Shown piece after piece: positions 21,547-36,012 of a stretch of DNA of 64,000 nucleotides (its first letter is position 1; every line of letters starts with the position of its first letter). The stretch lies in the NCBI GenBank assembly GCA_037178855.1, contig JASJZC010000002.1, positions 5,022,001 through 5,086,000 on the forward strand, written 5' to 3'. The translations under genes were made by a program, and so were the position numbers. Origin of the DNA: Oscheius sp. JU75. Taxonomy: Eukaryota > Nematoda > Chromadorea > Rhabditida > Rhabditidae. The notes below the pieces were generated by a model. It ran no database searches. It saw nothing but the letters and a program-made list of their open reading frames with translations, and was not told where the DNA came from.

Positions 21547-23313
21547 TCTGGAAACACAAGGAAGCTGTCTGGACAGTAGAAGACAAGGGGATTGAGTGAT
21601 AAGAAGATAGCAACCAAGATGGTTTTTCCAATGAATATCTGGGCAAATAATTGGAACAGAGCATAGTTTCCAGTAAAGGACTCTGCCCTTGTAAAGTAAG
21701 AGGTTTCAGACAGATAAAGTGCAAAAAAGTATTGTACCACAGAACCCAGCCAGTTATAGCTGAAACCATAATCCTCTTTTGATAAACGGATCATTGCATC
21801 AGAAGAGCTTCTATGATGGGCGATAAGGGAAATCTGCCATTTGTGCAGTTCGGGTGAAAATTAAAAGAAAAACAGAGGAGGAAGCACGGTCACGCGCTCT
21901 TTTGGTCTCGTAAACAACAGCAGCGGCTGGCGGTCAGCTGGGTGCAGTGATGGCCCATGGTTCAAAGACTGACCCAATTACTGTGAGGCTACTGGCACAT
22001 TGAGCTGGTCCATGGAATAATGCTTTCCTTTCGCCAAAACGCTCTCAGTACAAATATGAAAAACAATTGGAATCAGAGCGTGTCCTACCAAATGCTTACT
22101 GCTTATGTACCTAGTATTCTGTGAGGCGATTCATAAGGCGAGAGATCTTATGTAAACTCTCTCTTCCTTCTATCAAAACTTCTGAACAGTCGATTTTTGC
22201 TAAGTCCAACATCCGTTAACAACAAAAAGTGGCATCTGGAAGCCTCATCGCTCATCTACAAACTCCTCGATTTCGGACCTTTCAGCTTCTTTAATTATCC
22301 GTATCCTCCGCGAACAGTCTTCTTACAATTTGTCTTGTCTCATGCTAATCCGCGACCTGCCCCTTATCCTCCCTATTCATCGCATATTTCTCTTGTTCCG
22401 GCTACCTTATCGCGAATAAATCGCCTCACTTTCATCGTCTGCCTTCTCGAGACGCTTTCTACACAATTAGCCAATTATCTGGCCACGAGAGACCGCTAAT
22501 CCAGTTCTGGCATAAAGTTGCGAGGTATAAACGACCCTAACTAGTCGCCTCGGAAACAGTGGCTAAACGGGGCTGTTCTTCCTCTTCAGTAGGAAGCCCT
22601 ATCATCATTCCTGTCTTCAATTGGCTGAGAAGTGCACTTGTAAGATCGCTAGTCTCTGTCCGAAATACTTTTGGCAATTAAACTTTCCTTCTTTGAAATA
22701 CAGTACCCATAAGATATACTGTAGCCAATTTCGTCTGGAAACGCTCTTGTGGAATATTGGTAAAAAAAAGAGTAAGCCGATACTTCCAACTTTTTCCTTT
22801 CTCCAACAACTTTGTCCTATCCAACCTGCTGGAAAGTTTTACCCGTTCATCATTTTCCACGTCAGTCTTTCAAATGGTTTTCCCACTGTCTTTTGTGAAT
22901 GGGACTTTTAATTAACTGCCTGTTAATCTTGACAATCACTTATCCTCACTATCAGACACAGGAAGTCTCCCCACCATTCCCTGTAGTCTCTGATATGTTG
23001 GTGACTGTTTCTGAAACACGTATGTTCCTATCCTCCCTCTTGCCCCCTACCGATGCAAATGAGGATCGGTCTCGAAGAATCGCGTTGTCCGGTTAGTTTA
23101 TGTCCTTCGGCTTATTATCCGCGGTCCGGCCGTCATTTCTTTTTCTTGTCTTAGCCACTTGCCAAGCCATTCTCCTATGCTTTAGGCAATGATATGAGGC
23201 CTCTTTTTCAACTCTTTATTCTTCTATATTCAGTGGCGTTTTTGAAAGTAAGGTGTTTTTTTAATCTATACCCAAAACTGTTAAGGCTGAAAATTCCTGC
23301 AAAGAGTTGTCAG
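21547..23313. other. Divergent intergenic region
   Basis: Holds the upstream regions of the propeller gene (minus) and the basic-protein gene (plus). Several open frames exist, but none has linked exons or recognisable composition. Confidence 0.45.
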
Positions 23314-25872
23314 AATGTCGGCTAGACCTTTTGGCAAGAAGATTCGCCTGTATCGAGCAGCCGAGAAAGGCTGTAGAGCGGATCTGTATGCTGAAAGAAG
23401 ATCTCAGGTCAGTTCAGCATGTTCATACAAATGTTCAGATGTTCAGAATAGTCTGGAAGGCTTCCATTTGGAAGGAGAAGTGGGTATCGCAATGTCTTCT
23501 GAATGAGACAGTCCCGGCTGTTAGCAATAGTCCGTGTTTCCACGCACAGCCGATAGGTCTGGATTCGATGAGAAAGTGCGGGCTTTCTCTGAAACTTCTG
23601 GAGGAAAGGTGCGACTTGCTGAAAAGCTGCTGTTCCGTGGCAGAAAGGTAAGTTCCGCTAAGCCGAAACCAAAGATCCTAAACAATATACAGGTGTCTCC
23701 AACAGGTAGAACACGAATCTTCCGCGAAGAACCTGGAACAGAGAACCCACTTCGCAGTGGAAAAGACTAGTGGTTGCAGTCGCAAAGTCTACGCAGCTAT
23801 CCAGACCAACATGACTGCGTAAATCACTTCATTATCTCCGAAAGAAGAAGTTTAGAGATGACATAGCGATAGCTAGAAGTATTGTCCGGAGAACGACTTC
23901 CATCAGAGAACTGTTGGTTTCTTTGGTTCAGACTCAATCAGCTCCACCTTTCACCCCTATCCCTCCAGAAGCCCCAGTATTTGCGAGGAAAGAGGTCAAG
24001 AATGTGGAAAACCGTGTTCTCGGATCCCGACTCATCCAAGTTGATCGTCAATCTGGTTCACCTGCTGTGAAAGATGAAAGAAAGGCTGTGCTGCGCAGGC
24101 AGAGTTCGGCAGTTCAAAGCGAGACGGCCACATTGAAAAAATTCTTTGTACCAAAGCCGAACTTGAGGAGCAAGAAGGCAAAGACACTTTTCACACAACT
24201 TCTCCATAAAAGAAAAGGGACGATGAAGCCGTGGAGAGAGGCTAGAACGCGTTCGATTACCAGCCAGATCTTACCAAATCTGTCCGGATATCGTTTGAAC
24301 ACGAGCAGAGCCATCAGTACACATAGCCTTCCTGTTTCGACTATTCACTTCAAGGAAGAGGCTTGGAAGAGGAACGGGAAAGATCTGAAGCAGCTCCATC
24401 AGGACAGAAAGACGACTGAGACTATCCTGAAGCCGGTCTACTTGAAAATGAAGTTTGTGGATGGACGGACGAGGAGTAAATGGAAGAAGGTGGACTGGTA
24501 CCGGGAGAAAAGTGAGGAGAAGAGCACTTCTGAGGTAGTCTGGTTGTAGAGAATTGCAACAGTCAGATTCAGGAAGATTTCGAGGCAGAATTCGAAAGAA
24601 AAGCAGGCTCCTTGGTCTCCTTTGGACCCAATGCTCTCCCTCTTCCGGGATCAAAAAAGTATGAGGGTCAATTTATTCAGAACAGTTTGGTTCAGACAGT
24701 CTCATATTGACGATCCGTTCCAAGGAATCGTTGAGAGACAAGCGCTACATCTTGCTGATCTGTCGGACATAACGACCAGAGCTCCAATTTTGAGACCCAA
24801 ACTGCAGCCGACTGCTTTCGAGCAGCCCAGACTCTTACAAGAGTTCGCCAGAACAACTCCAATCCCCCTTCAAACTGTAAACCTTTCTTTTTTCTCTAAG
24901 TAGCCGTAACTTCTAGGCAACAAACACTTTCTGGGAACCTCTGCTCTCTTTCTTCACTACTCCAGCTCCTTTCTACTTTAGTGTAATACTACTTTATTTG
25001 CAAACAAAAAGAAATCATTAAGACAGCTTTCCCTCTCCGACTATGGCCATTTAGAAAAGCTGCACATGGCGTGACAAACTTCCAGTGAGTTACTTGAACA
25101 CCATGTTTATTCCTTTAGGAACACGACTGAGGAAGAGTCGGGAGTTGTGACTCCAGATAGTTCTGTAGAGATTACTGTAACGAATACTACAGATGCTCCT
25201 TTGGATAAGGTAATCTTTGGCATTGATTGAGTATGGGTAATTTAGAGATATTGTGTAAGGTACCAAACCTGTCTACGAGTGCTGGAAGAAACGGAAAGGG
25301 AGTGTGAGGCTAAGAAGAAACCAGAGCCGAGTATTCGAAAACGGCAGTCGGTCTGTTTCAGTCTGGAGAAGAAGTTCCAGGTGAGCATTAGTACTGGTTT
25401 ATACTTGGGGACAAACAGCTATCGCGCGTGTAGTGACAGAATAATAGGCTGTTTCAGATTTTGGACCTGATGAAATCAATAGAAACAGAGTACCGACGAT
25501 GTGTTTGGAGCGACACCGAGGGATACAGTTTGGAGAGTGTAAAAACTGGTATTACAGCTCTACAGTCATTTCAGGAGGCTTGTTCGGATCTTCCTACCCT
25601 TCCTGTTGACTTCCACACGATCAAACCCTGCCCTGATAAGACGGCAATGTTGCGAAAGCACTGTGGAGCGATCAGCAAATGTTGTTCCAGTACAGAAACG
25701 TAGGTTACTGTTGGCTTCTGTATTCTGTTTAAGCTGTAAAACTGCTACTTCCATGTCCAATTCTGTCTCTGAACTGAAAATGAAGAGACGGAGGATGGGG
25801 GCAATGAAGGTTCGCTGTGAGCAGAAAAGGAGGAAACGAGTTCAAGAGGTCGAAGGAGTAGCTCACATTTGA
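23314..25872 (+). CDS. Large basic, probably nuclear or cytoskeletal protein, unknown
   Basis: A chain of about twelve exons starts MSARPFGKKIRLYRAAEKG and ends KRVQEVEGVAHI-stop. The long exon around 23918-24526 is strongly basic and contains FVPKPNLRSKKAKTLF and SKWKKVDWYREKSEEK. Later segments include ALHLADLSDITTRAPILRP, CLRVLEETERECEAKKK and a lysine/arginine-rich tail (KMKRRRMGAMK) that could be a nuclear localisation signal. CLRVLEETEREC weakly recalls the start of a GKAP/HURP domain, but the rest does not follow convincingly. No signal peptide or membrane helix. One join needs a 22-nt intron (24648-24669), unusually short. Products of this kind are often fast-evolving mitotic or chromatin proteins; that is only inference. 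Confidence 0.5.
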
Positions 25873-26613
25873 ACAACAGTAATAAGGAGATTCTCGAGAC
25901 AAAATGACAGAGCTTACTAGACATAAATTACATCTCAAATAAACATAATCCTTTTTGCTCTTTGTTCAGATTGTTCTTGGCTTCGGAAGACCTGAACTTG
26001 AACTGGCAACGGTTCTCAGAAACCCTAAATTCTGTCATGAGCTCCTTGGAAATACTCTATCATTATGTTGGTGGTTAGTTTAGAGAAGGAGAGTAGAACC
26101 CACCTGATCTATTTTTTACTTCTTTAGCAGGTCAAAATGTGAAGAGATCAGCCGCTTACGCTTCTGGCGGAGCGTTCCAAAGTACTTGCTTTTTGAATTG
26201 TTTGGCCTCCCAAGTTATTGTTTAGTTTCGAAAGACCTTCGTAGAAACTTTTGTTCGAAACATTTTAGTTTTCGGGAAGAATTGTTGCAACAATAAAATC
26301 TTCGGAACTGTCTCGTTTACTGCAAGGGATAGACTATGGGAGATCAGAAGTGAGGCAGTATCTGGCTATGCACAATGCCTTATTACCAACTCAAGGGAAA
26401 CGGATAGCTACAGCAAACTACCAAACTATTGGGACATAACCTGTTCTCAATTCTGCCATTAGCTCATTCTGCCATTAGCCGCCGCTTTCTGCCAACAGCT
26501 GTTGCTCGCCACTGACCCTCTCTCCCATATTGTAAAAATGAGTTCCTTCATCGATTCTTTCTGCCCGATGGCTGGTTATAATTCGTAGTACTTACAGTTC
26601 TATTTCAGAAAGA
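25873..26613. other. Intergenic, no supported gene
   Basis: Contains the 3' end of the upstream gene (AATAAA near 25937) and the upstream region of the sarcoglycan gene. No supported exon. Confidence 0.45.
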
Positions 26614-27944
26614 ATGAGTCGATACCCAGTCTATGGGATGCAAGAAGACGCCGTCTGGTCCCGAGGAGCTTCGGTCATCGAGCCAGTTAGGGGACAGTCT
26701 CATCCTCCGGTCTACCCGAACATGCCATATGCCCCGTATCCCACTCACACTACCGTAATCCACTCTCAGGGAAAACCGCCTCCAGATGCTGACTTTTACA
26801 AGTAAGTTCCGCCTATTGAACAGTACATGAAACCCAATCCAGAGTCGGTATCTACGGCTGGAGAAAGCGCGTCTTGTACTGTTTCATCCTCTTCCTCACA
26901 TTCATTATTCTCGTCAATGTAGCTCTCACCATTTGGATTTTCATCGTTCTGGACCTTTCAACAGTGAGTTTTGTTACCTTGTCACTTGAAAAACTTTTGC
27001 AGGAAGGAATGGGAGCTTTGAAAATAGAAGATGACGGGATCAGAGTTCTGGGAAGAGCACACTTCGACAAACCCGTTCACTTCTCTCATTTGAGCACATC
27101 CAGGGTATGTTCGTCTATGATTGTCAGCTAGTCTCTCCTGTCTGTTACTGGTACTGTCGCTTCTGTCTCTGTATCGGTGCTACGAGTTATAGTTCCCGAT
27201 CATTGTCTCGCATCTAAGCCCCCAATTTCAGGATGAAGCTCTGATCATCGACTCCTTCCGAGGAGTCCGTCTCCAGGCTCGAAACACCACCGGCCAGGTC
27301 TCCTCAATGTTCAGTTTAGGTGCTGATGGGAAGGCAGAAGCCGTCTGTGAACGATTCGAGGTTTCATACTTTTTCGCTTGTAACCCGACCCTTTATAGGT
27401 AACCGATACGGACAACAAGCTGTTGTTCTTCGCCGACTCGAATGAGATTGGACTAAAGCTCGAGAACTTGAGAATTCTGGGTTTGTGGAGGCTTTGAAAT
27501 AAAGAACAGAGTTCAGATGATGGTGGAAGTATATTTGAAGGAGCCATTCAGACGGCATTTGTGAGACCCGAGCCTGACACTCCTTTGAGGTAGGAAATGG
27601 TTTTAAAGAGGAAGAAGACGTATTCAGACTCGAATCTCCGACCAGAAGTGTGACCGTTGATGCTGCTCAAGACATTGAGCTGTTGACATCGGCCGGCGAG
27701 GTCCGAGTCAGTTCTCTTCTCGACATCGGTCTAACTGCCAAGCAGGTAAAAAATGCTAGAAACCTCGAAATACTCAACTCAGGGAGAGATCCGTCTCGAA
27801 TCGTCCAATATTTTCGTCGAAGGACTTCCCAGAAGTGTCGGTCGAGGCAATCCACAGCTCCAGCTGTGTGTCTGTCACAATGGTCGTCTGTTCCTTGCCG
27901 TCCAGGGAGCCGATTGTCGTGCTGACCGGGGTACCTGCGATTGA
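26614..27944 (+). CDS. Gamma/delta-sarcoglycan
   Basis: Type II membrane component of the dystrophin-associated glycoprotein complex of muscle. The start MSRYPVYGMQEDAVW lies five bases after an ATTTCAG acceptor. The cytoplasmic part ends YKVGIYGWRKR just before a single helix (VLYCFILFLTFIILVNVALT), the typical arrangement for this family. The extracellular region carries the conserved beta-rich pattern (GMGALKIEDDGIRVLGRAHF, LFFADSNEIGLKLENLRIL, RVSSLLDIGLTAKQ, GEIRLESSNIF) and ends in the sarcoglycan cysteine cluster CVCHNGRLFLAVQGADC...TC. About six short introns. Convergent with PCID2; 49 bp separate the two stop codons. Confidence 0.92.
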
Positions 27945-27993
27945 TAAAATAAAAGATTGATAAATATATACGAATTTTATGGGTAAAATAGAA

Positions 27994-29498
27994 TTAAAGA
28001 ACAGCTGACAATGCTGGGAAGGGGTCTTTCTTGCTTATGACGAGCTTCTGGTGCTGGTGGGAGAGGTAGCCTTTAATCTTCTTCTCGGCTATGAGATTGG
28101 CCACGATACACTCGAGCTCCTCGTCGTCAACATCGTGAACGTTCAGAAACTTCAAGCAGTCCATGAAGGCCTGCAGCGGAACCATGTTACTGCCCATCAT
28201 GAGAGATCTGAATTGTACTTTGCTCTAGAAAAAAAGTTAGGCAGCTAACACTTTTTTGAAGAGGGTTCTATAGGTAATTCCACGCAGCTTTTCCAGCATT
28301 AAAAATATGCCACACTGGATGAAAAAGTCTTCGTTTCGGGCCAGTGACCGGTCCAATTGGGCCAAATTTCCTTCTCTGACTGCCTCGACAACCTGAAGTA
28401 GTTATTTTCCAGATGTACTAAAAGCAAACCTCTTGGAACTCGTCCAACTGATACTTGTGCAGAAGCTGCTTGTTCGGCATGTGACCAAGGAACATTTTCA
28501 CGGGAATGAGGTAGATCAAGACGAGTCGTTTGTTCCGTTCCGCGTCCTTCGGACAGTTCCTGAAAGCGTAGGAGAGCGATTTCTCGGCCAGTGGCAGATC
28601 CGAGTCGAACATGGCTTTTCGACCGAGAAAGTAGTTGTAGGTGACCTTGTCCGCCATGGAGAAGTAGTCGAAAAGAGGTCCCGCGTTGTCAATTGTCCTA
28701 ATTAGAGGCTTCAGAAGATTCAACTTGTTAATCTGAACATTTTGTGAACAAAATAAGCAACTGGGAAACTTTGAAATAGATTCGGAACAGCTGGTTCGTC
28801 ATATTCAGCAGGGCAATCTTCTTTGTCACGGAAAAATCTGGTCTTCTGAACTTTTTAGCTGAGGGAAGTAAAAAATAAGCCTACGTGTCTGTAACGCAAC
28901 TCCTGTAGGATTCCATGATCGGATTGGCACACTTCTCGTAGAAGGTCTTCATCTCGTTCGGATTCTCCTCGACATCGTCCTCATCCTCCTCCATCTCATC
29001 GGCTAGACGAGCGATTCCGCGAACATCGGTACAGAATTTATAGAAGAATGGCATAAACCAGTTCTCTTCCTTTCTCTTCTGCAGGATTTCACGATTGAAA
29101 ATGGTCATAATCTGAATGTACAAGAGTGTTGAATTGAGTAACGGCTACCTGAGTATGGAGCTCATAGGCGTCGGCATAATTTCGAGAAATGTTGATGTGA
29201 TAAAGAACGTGAAGATGTATACAAGCGATCTGATCAATAACTTCGTCGTTTATGAAGGTCCTATTCGTACGAGATCCATAATTTTCTTGCTGCAAATAGA
29301 TTTCTATCCTATTTCGAAAAGATCTACATGTAAAAATGGCAAATCTGCGTGAGGGCCGTTGACAGAGATGAGAGCAGCGGCTACTTCGGCTTCACTCCAA
29401 TCCATAGACTGGCTATAGCGATCAATCGCACGAAGATAGTCGTCAACAGAGCTACATCGGTTAACAATTGATGTTGCTGTTTGAATTGCCGACGGCAT
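27994..29498 (-). CDS. PCID2/Thp1-like PCI-domain protein of the TREX-2 complex
   Basis: Nuclear mRNA-export factor that works with the GANP/Sac3 scaffold. The start [19 protein letters not shown] precedes the helical TPR-like body: [60 protein letters not shown] and [20 protein letters not shown], all characteristic of this family. The C-terminal winged-helix part of the PCI domain includes [39 protein letters not shown] and a short end ALSAVL. About six introns. The insertion [13 protein letters not shown] in the middle is acidic, as in other members. Confidence 0.92.
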
Positions 29499-31305
<1,807 letters not shown>

Positions 31306-31581
31306 GTAAACCATCAACCTTGTCTATTCGTATTTGATTATAGATAAATTTTTTTGTGTCACCAAACCTGCGCAAATATAGAAGCTTAGAATTGCTGCTC
31401 TGATATATTCGGGACAAGTTCTATAAAACAAGTGAATGGTGAAAAAGGAATTGAAGGTAATTGGCTTTTCGAATCGCGGTCTTCTTCCTCTGCTTGTACG
31501 TGAAATTTCGTCGTGGGTTCAAACTGCGCATTGTTTTCCTACTTTCCCTTCTTTCTATTGCAGTTTCTTTTCTTTCAGCCA

Positions 31582-32423
31582 ATGGCTAAAGCTAGAACCA
31601 AGGCCAACGGTTTATCGAGGAAGAATCCTCGAAAACGTCGCAGAAAGACTTGGCTGGATGAAGAACGTCAGTTATCCAATCTACATATACTTTCTGTTCA
31701 GAGGACACGGCAATCTCAGAAGTTGATCGTCTTGCCCAGCGGTTCAACACCAAAAAGAAAAAGAAGACTCTGGACGAGGAGTTTGCCGAATATGAAGCCA
31801 GTTGCTCGTCATCGCTTCAAAATGGAACTGTTCACGAGAGAACAAATAAACCCTATCAGGTATCGGGCAGAGAAAAGCAATCCAAGAATAATTTCAGATC
31901 AAATTCGAACAAGATGTAATTCCGATGATGTGGGTTTGCTGTCTTTGCGCAAAGGGTTTCGCTCACGACAATCTCGGCGATCTTTTCGGACCCTACTACA
32001 TTCATAGTCCGCGCAAAAACCCGGAGTTTCTTCTCACTAAGACCAAAAAAGTTAGCCTAAGCTTTTATGTTGCTCAAAATAGTTTCAGAAGTCCCGAGAG
32101 CCGAAGTGTGAGCTGTGGTTCCACGGTGAATGTCTGCTCTGGGCTCCGGGCGTGAATCTCGAGAAGGCGCGTCTCACGGCCCTGGAGGAGAATGTCTACA
32201 AATTCTGGGAGCAGAAATGCGAGGGATGTCACAAACCAGGCGCTTCCATTCCTGTCAATGGCGGTGGGCATGTCCATTTTCCCTGTGCCGTCAACAATCC
32301 CACTTGTTAGTTTTTTTTTTAGACAAAATTCACAAAAAAAATACTCCAGATTACAAACTGAACAAGGCCGACTTCAGTTGCGAGCTCGTCGTGGCTACAG
32401 CTCCCGGTTCCCCTCAACTTTGA
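31582..32423 (+). CDS. TCF20/RAI1-like extended PHD (ePHD) finger protein
   Basis: Five exons give about 217 residues. The start MAKARTKANGLSRKNPRK lies two bases after a CTTTCAG acceptor. A lysine/arginine-rich N-terminus (PRKRRRK, NTKKKKKTLDEEF) suggests nuclear import. The ePHD domain is complete: WVCCLCAKGFAHDNLGDLFG, then GPYYIHS, ELWFHGECLLWAPGVNLEKA, KCEGCHKPGASIPV and VHFPCAVNNPTYYKLNKADF. The string LGDLFGPYY and the WxHxxCxxWxPGV pattern match the TCF20/RAI1/PHF14-type ePHD that binds nucleosomes. The large N-terminal regions of the vertebrate proteins are absent. It is probably the first gene of an operon with PIG-M and DPH5; its stop is 206 bp from the PIG-M start. Confidence 0.8.
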
Positions 32424-32629
32424 GCCATAATCGCCGTCATTGATCCTCTATCTTCCCCCACATCAATTCTCTACGGTTCCTACATAAATATCCTGCTGTT
32501 TTAGTTGTCTTTCTCTCCCTTTTATAAATCTGTTCCAGTATTTGTTGTTCTTTCTGTTCTTGGTTCAATTCCACAGCCATCTCGAACAAACTTATTCATA
32601 AAGATTCAAGTTTTCGCAAGAACGCATGA

Positions 32630-34247
32630 ATGTGGTTCTTCAAGAGTGCCAAGAAGCAGACTTGGACTAAAAAATTGGTTAGCGTAGTTCCTTGGCAGTG
32701 AGGAAATATGTTTTAGACCTTATTCACGGCCTTTGCCGCCAGATTGATCCTCATCGCCTATGCCTACGTCCATGACTTCATCTTCAGCGTCGATTTCACG
32801 GACATCGACTATCACGTCTTCTCGGACGCCGCGAATCATGTAGCCGAGGGCAGGAGTCCGTACGATAGAGCCACTTACAGGCAGGGTTTTTGCATTGGCT
32901 CCAAATACAACATTTTCCAGATACACCCCTTTTCTGGCCTGGATCCTCGTCTTGAACAAGTATCTTGGCCGCGATTTCGGTAAGATTCTCTTTTGTCTGG
33001 TGGACATTGCTGTCGGATGGATGCTATTCAAAATGATGGAGGGGGAACCAGCTCCTGCGAAGTACTTTTCATTGCTTAGATGGAACATATCGGATTCAGA
33101 AACTCTGAGAAGAAAAGACGCCGTTCTGAGGAACAAGAAGACAGTGTAGAGGACATAGAAGAGGAAAAAGACGACGTTATGAGCGTGTCGCTCTTCTGGC
33201 TAGCCAATCCGATGATTGCTGTAATTTCGGCCAGAGGAAACGCGGACACATTGGTCTGTGGAGCCGTTCTTCTGTCGCTTTACCTCCTCGACAAGAAACA
33301 GGTATTCTTTCATATTTGGTTCTTCTAAAGTACAAGTGTAGTGGCTACTATCGGCCCTGGTCCATGGAACTCTAGCCGTCCACCTCAAAATCTACCCACT
33401 TATCTATCTCCCCTCCATATTTATCCATTTGTCCGACTACGGCAAGGAGAAGGACGTCGGGAACAAGTTGCGTGCTCTCATTACGAACATTCGAGGATAT
33501 TCATACGCTCTGGTCGGTTGCTTTTTTCCTGGAAACATTGAAAATATTCAGGTCAGCCTGCTGTCCCTGTCCATAATCGTCCTCATATTCTACCAGTTGT
33601 ACGGAGATGTCTTTCTTGAAGAATATCTGCTCTATCACGTGAGAAGGACAGATACGAGACACAACTTTTCTCCCTACTTTCTCCCGCTCTATCTCATTGG
33701 CGTGGGTTTTATAATTCTTTTTCATTAGCAAGTTGACAAGTTTAGGACGATGAAAAACTGGCGAAACTTGTCGGATTCGGAGCTTTCATCCCCCAAGTCG
33801 CGTCTATCCTCGTCTTTGCCTTCAGGTAGCCCATTTCTGTCAAAGTATTGCTCAATTTATTCCCCAGATACCACTCGGATTTGCCCTTCTGCTGGTTCCT
33901 GACCACCTTCGCCTTCGTGGCTTTTAATAAGGTCTGCACCAGTCAGTATTTCGTCTGGTACATCGTCTTTCTCCCCTTAATTTGCCAGAGAATACAGGTA
34001 CTCAACTTTTTGTTAATTGCAAACAACAATTTAGATGAAAGACAACGAACCAGTTTACCTAATCATCTCCTGGTTTGCGGGACAAGGAGTCTGGCTCCTG
34101 TTCGCGTACCTCTTCGAGTTCCAAGGCTTCAATGTTTTCGCCTACATTTGGCTAGCATCGATCCTATTTCTGCTCATTAATTCCTACATAATGCGGCGAA
34201 TCGCTCAATCCTACGCCCCCATCGCAGCCAAACTGAAACACGAGTAA
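32630..34247 (+). CDS. pigm: PIG-M, GPI mannosyltransferase 1
   Basis: ER membrane enzyme that adds the first mannose to the GPI anchor from dolichol-phosphate-mannose. The first exon (32630-32677) encodes [16 protein letters not shown] and joins in frame to [17 protein letters not shown]. The luminal catalytic DxD-type motif is [15 protein letters not shown]. Family blocks are [45 protein letters not shown] and the signature [20 protein letters not shown]. The C-terminus includes [15 protein letters not shown]. Multiple hydrophobic segments fit a GT-C glycosyltransferase. Intron 32881-32920 has a GC donor (AG/GCAGGG) instead of GT. The gene ends with AATAAA at 34259-34264 and is followed 106 bp later by DPH5 on the same strand. 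Confidence 0.95.
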
Positions 34248-34353
34248 AAGATCTCGCTAATAAATTATTTTTGCCTCGTAATTTGATTATCTAGCTGGTA
34301 TGAGTCCATTTTTATCTTTGTAAACACTATTTCAGCATAATGTTCAAATTTAG

Positions 34354-35910
34354 ATGGTTTTCTACCTTGTGGGTCTCGGTCTGGGAGACGTGGAAGATAT
34401 CACAGTGAAGGGACTCAATGCCGTCAAGTAGGTTCTCTTTTCCATTCGAAAACTCCCCGAAAATTTGTAGAAAATGCTCCCGAGTCTATCTTGAAGCCTA
34501 CACGAGCATCCTATGCTACGGACTGGATAAGACAAAGCTGGAGGAATTCTACGGACGTCCAGTCATCGAAGCGGACCGAACCATGGTTGAACAGACCTCG
34601 GACGAGATTCTGGAAGGAGCCGACACGGAGGATGTGGCCATGCTCGTCGTAGGCGACCCATTCGGAGCCACAACCCACGCGGATCTGGTGCTCAGAGCCA
34701 AGGAACGAGGAATTCCCGTCAAGGTTATCCACAATGTCTCGATCATGAACGCTGTCGGATGCTGCGGTCTTCAGGTTCGTATTTCTTACTTTTCCGAGTC
34801 AATCAATATATTTTCAGCTGTATAGCTTCGGTGAGACGGTCTCAATCGTGATGTGGCTAGATGGATGGGAACCAGACAGCTATTATGACAGAATTGCCTC
34901 GAACAAGGCCAAGGGACTTCACACCTTGTGTCTTCTAGGTACTTTATTTGTATTCCTATTGAATATACGAGCCGAAAATTTCGGCTCAACTCGTTTCGGG
35001 TCCGGTTTTTTTCCGAGTCGAGTCGAGCCAGCTCGAGCTAAACCGGGTTGCCTAAGAATAGTATGTTGAATGCGTCACAGAAGCTTAAAAAATTGAATTT
35101 ACGAAAATTTTGGAGACGAAAAACCTTGGGCTTTCATTCATTTTTCAATATTTTAACTAATTTGTGACGTTCTGCCAAGTGATAGTCGGGGTAACAAGTC
35201 AGGCTATCAAAGTGCAAGCCGGAAAACTCTCCTTTGCTGCAGGTGCATGCCGGCACGGTAGTTTTGAAAAATCTAGGCTTACAGTGCCACAAAGATTAAT
35301 AGCTTGTGTGGTATCTCCGGTAGATACCATCGTGGTGGGAGGCGACAGTTGGAAAACGAGCAAAGGTCACAACCTTTTATTGGGACACAGCCAATCAAGA
35401 CTCTCGCTATTGAAAAAGAGAGCAATAATACAAACACTATACAAAAGGGAGACAAAGTAATTCCGCTTGGCAATTGTGCTAGTTCCAACAGCTTAACATT
35501 GACAAAAAGACAACTGGTGTTACTCATGAATATTTAACTTCCAGATATCAAGACGAAAGAGCAGACAGTGGAAAATATGATGCGCGGAAAGAAGATCTAC
35601 GAGCCGGCCCGATATCTGACGTGTGCCGAAGCAGTCACGCAACTTCTGAAAATAGCCGAGCGGAAGAAGGCGACCGGGATCGAGCCTGTCTACGACGAAA
35701 ACACTCCCTGCGTCGGGTTGGCAAGAGTCGGCTGGGACGACCAAAAGGTAATTTTGCATCATTCTCTCATAAAAATATTTGGTACAGATTGTGTTCTGTT
35801 CGCTGAAAGAGATGTCGGCTACGGATATGGGCACCCCCCTTCACTCGCTCATCATTCCCGGCGAGATGCATCCTCTCGAGCTCGACTTATTGAAAACATT
35901 CAAATTGTAA
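34354..35910 (+). CDS. dph5: Diphthine methyl ester synthase DPH5
   Basis: S-adenosylmethionine-dependent methyltransferase of diphthamide biosynthesis, modifying a histidine of elongation factor 2 in the cytosol. The ATG directly follows an AAATTTAG acceptor. The protein has the family hallmarks in order: [130 protein letters not shown] and [19 protein letters not shown]. It ends LLKTFKL, about 285 residues, close to the usual length. One intron (34939-35544) is 606 nt, ten times longer than the others in this gene. The short distance after PIG-M suggests an operon. Confidence 0.96.
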
Positions 35911-36012
35911 CTTTTCTTGTTACGTTATTGTTGATTTTTACATACAGAATTTATCACTAGAGGGTATGCTCAAAGAGGGGAGATCTAGCTAGAAGTTCTC
36001 TAGGAAAGAGAA

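Noticed and set aside
23314-25872. Assignment of the basic protein to the GKAP/HURP family
   Set aside because: Only one short segment (LEETEREC) resembles the domain start; the following residues do not match the expected pattern.
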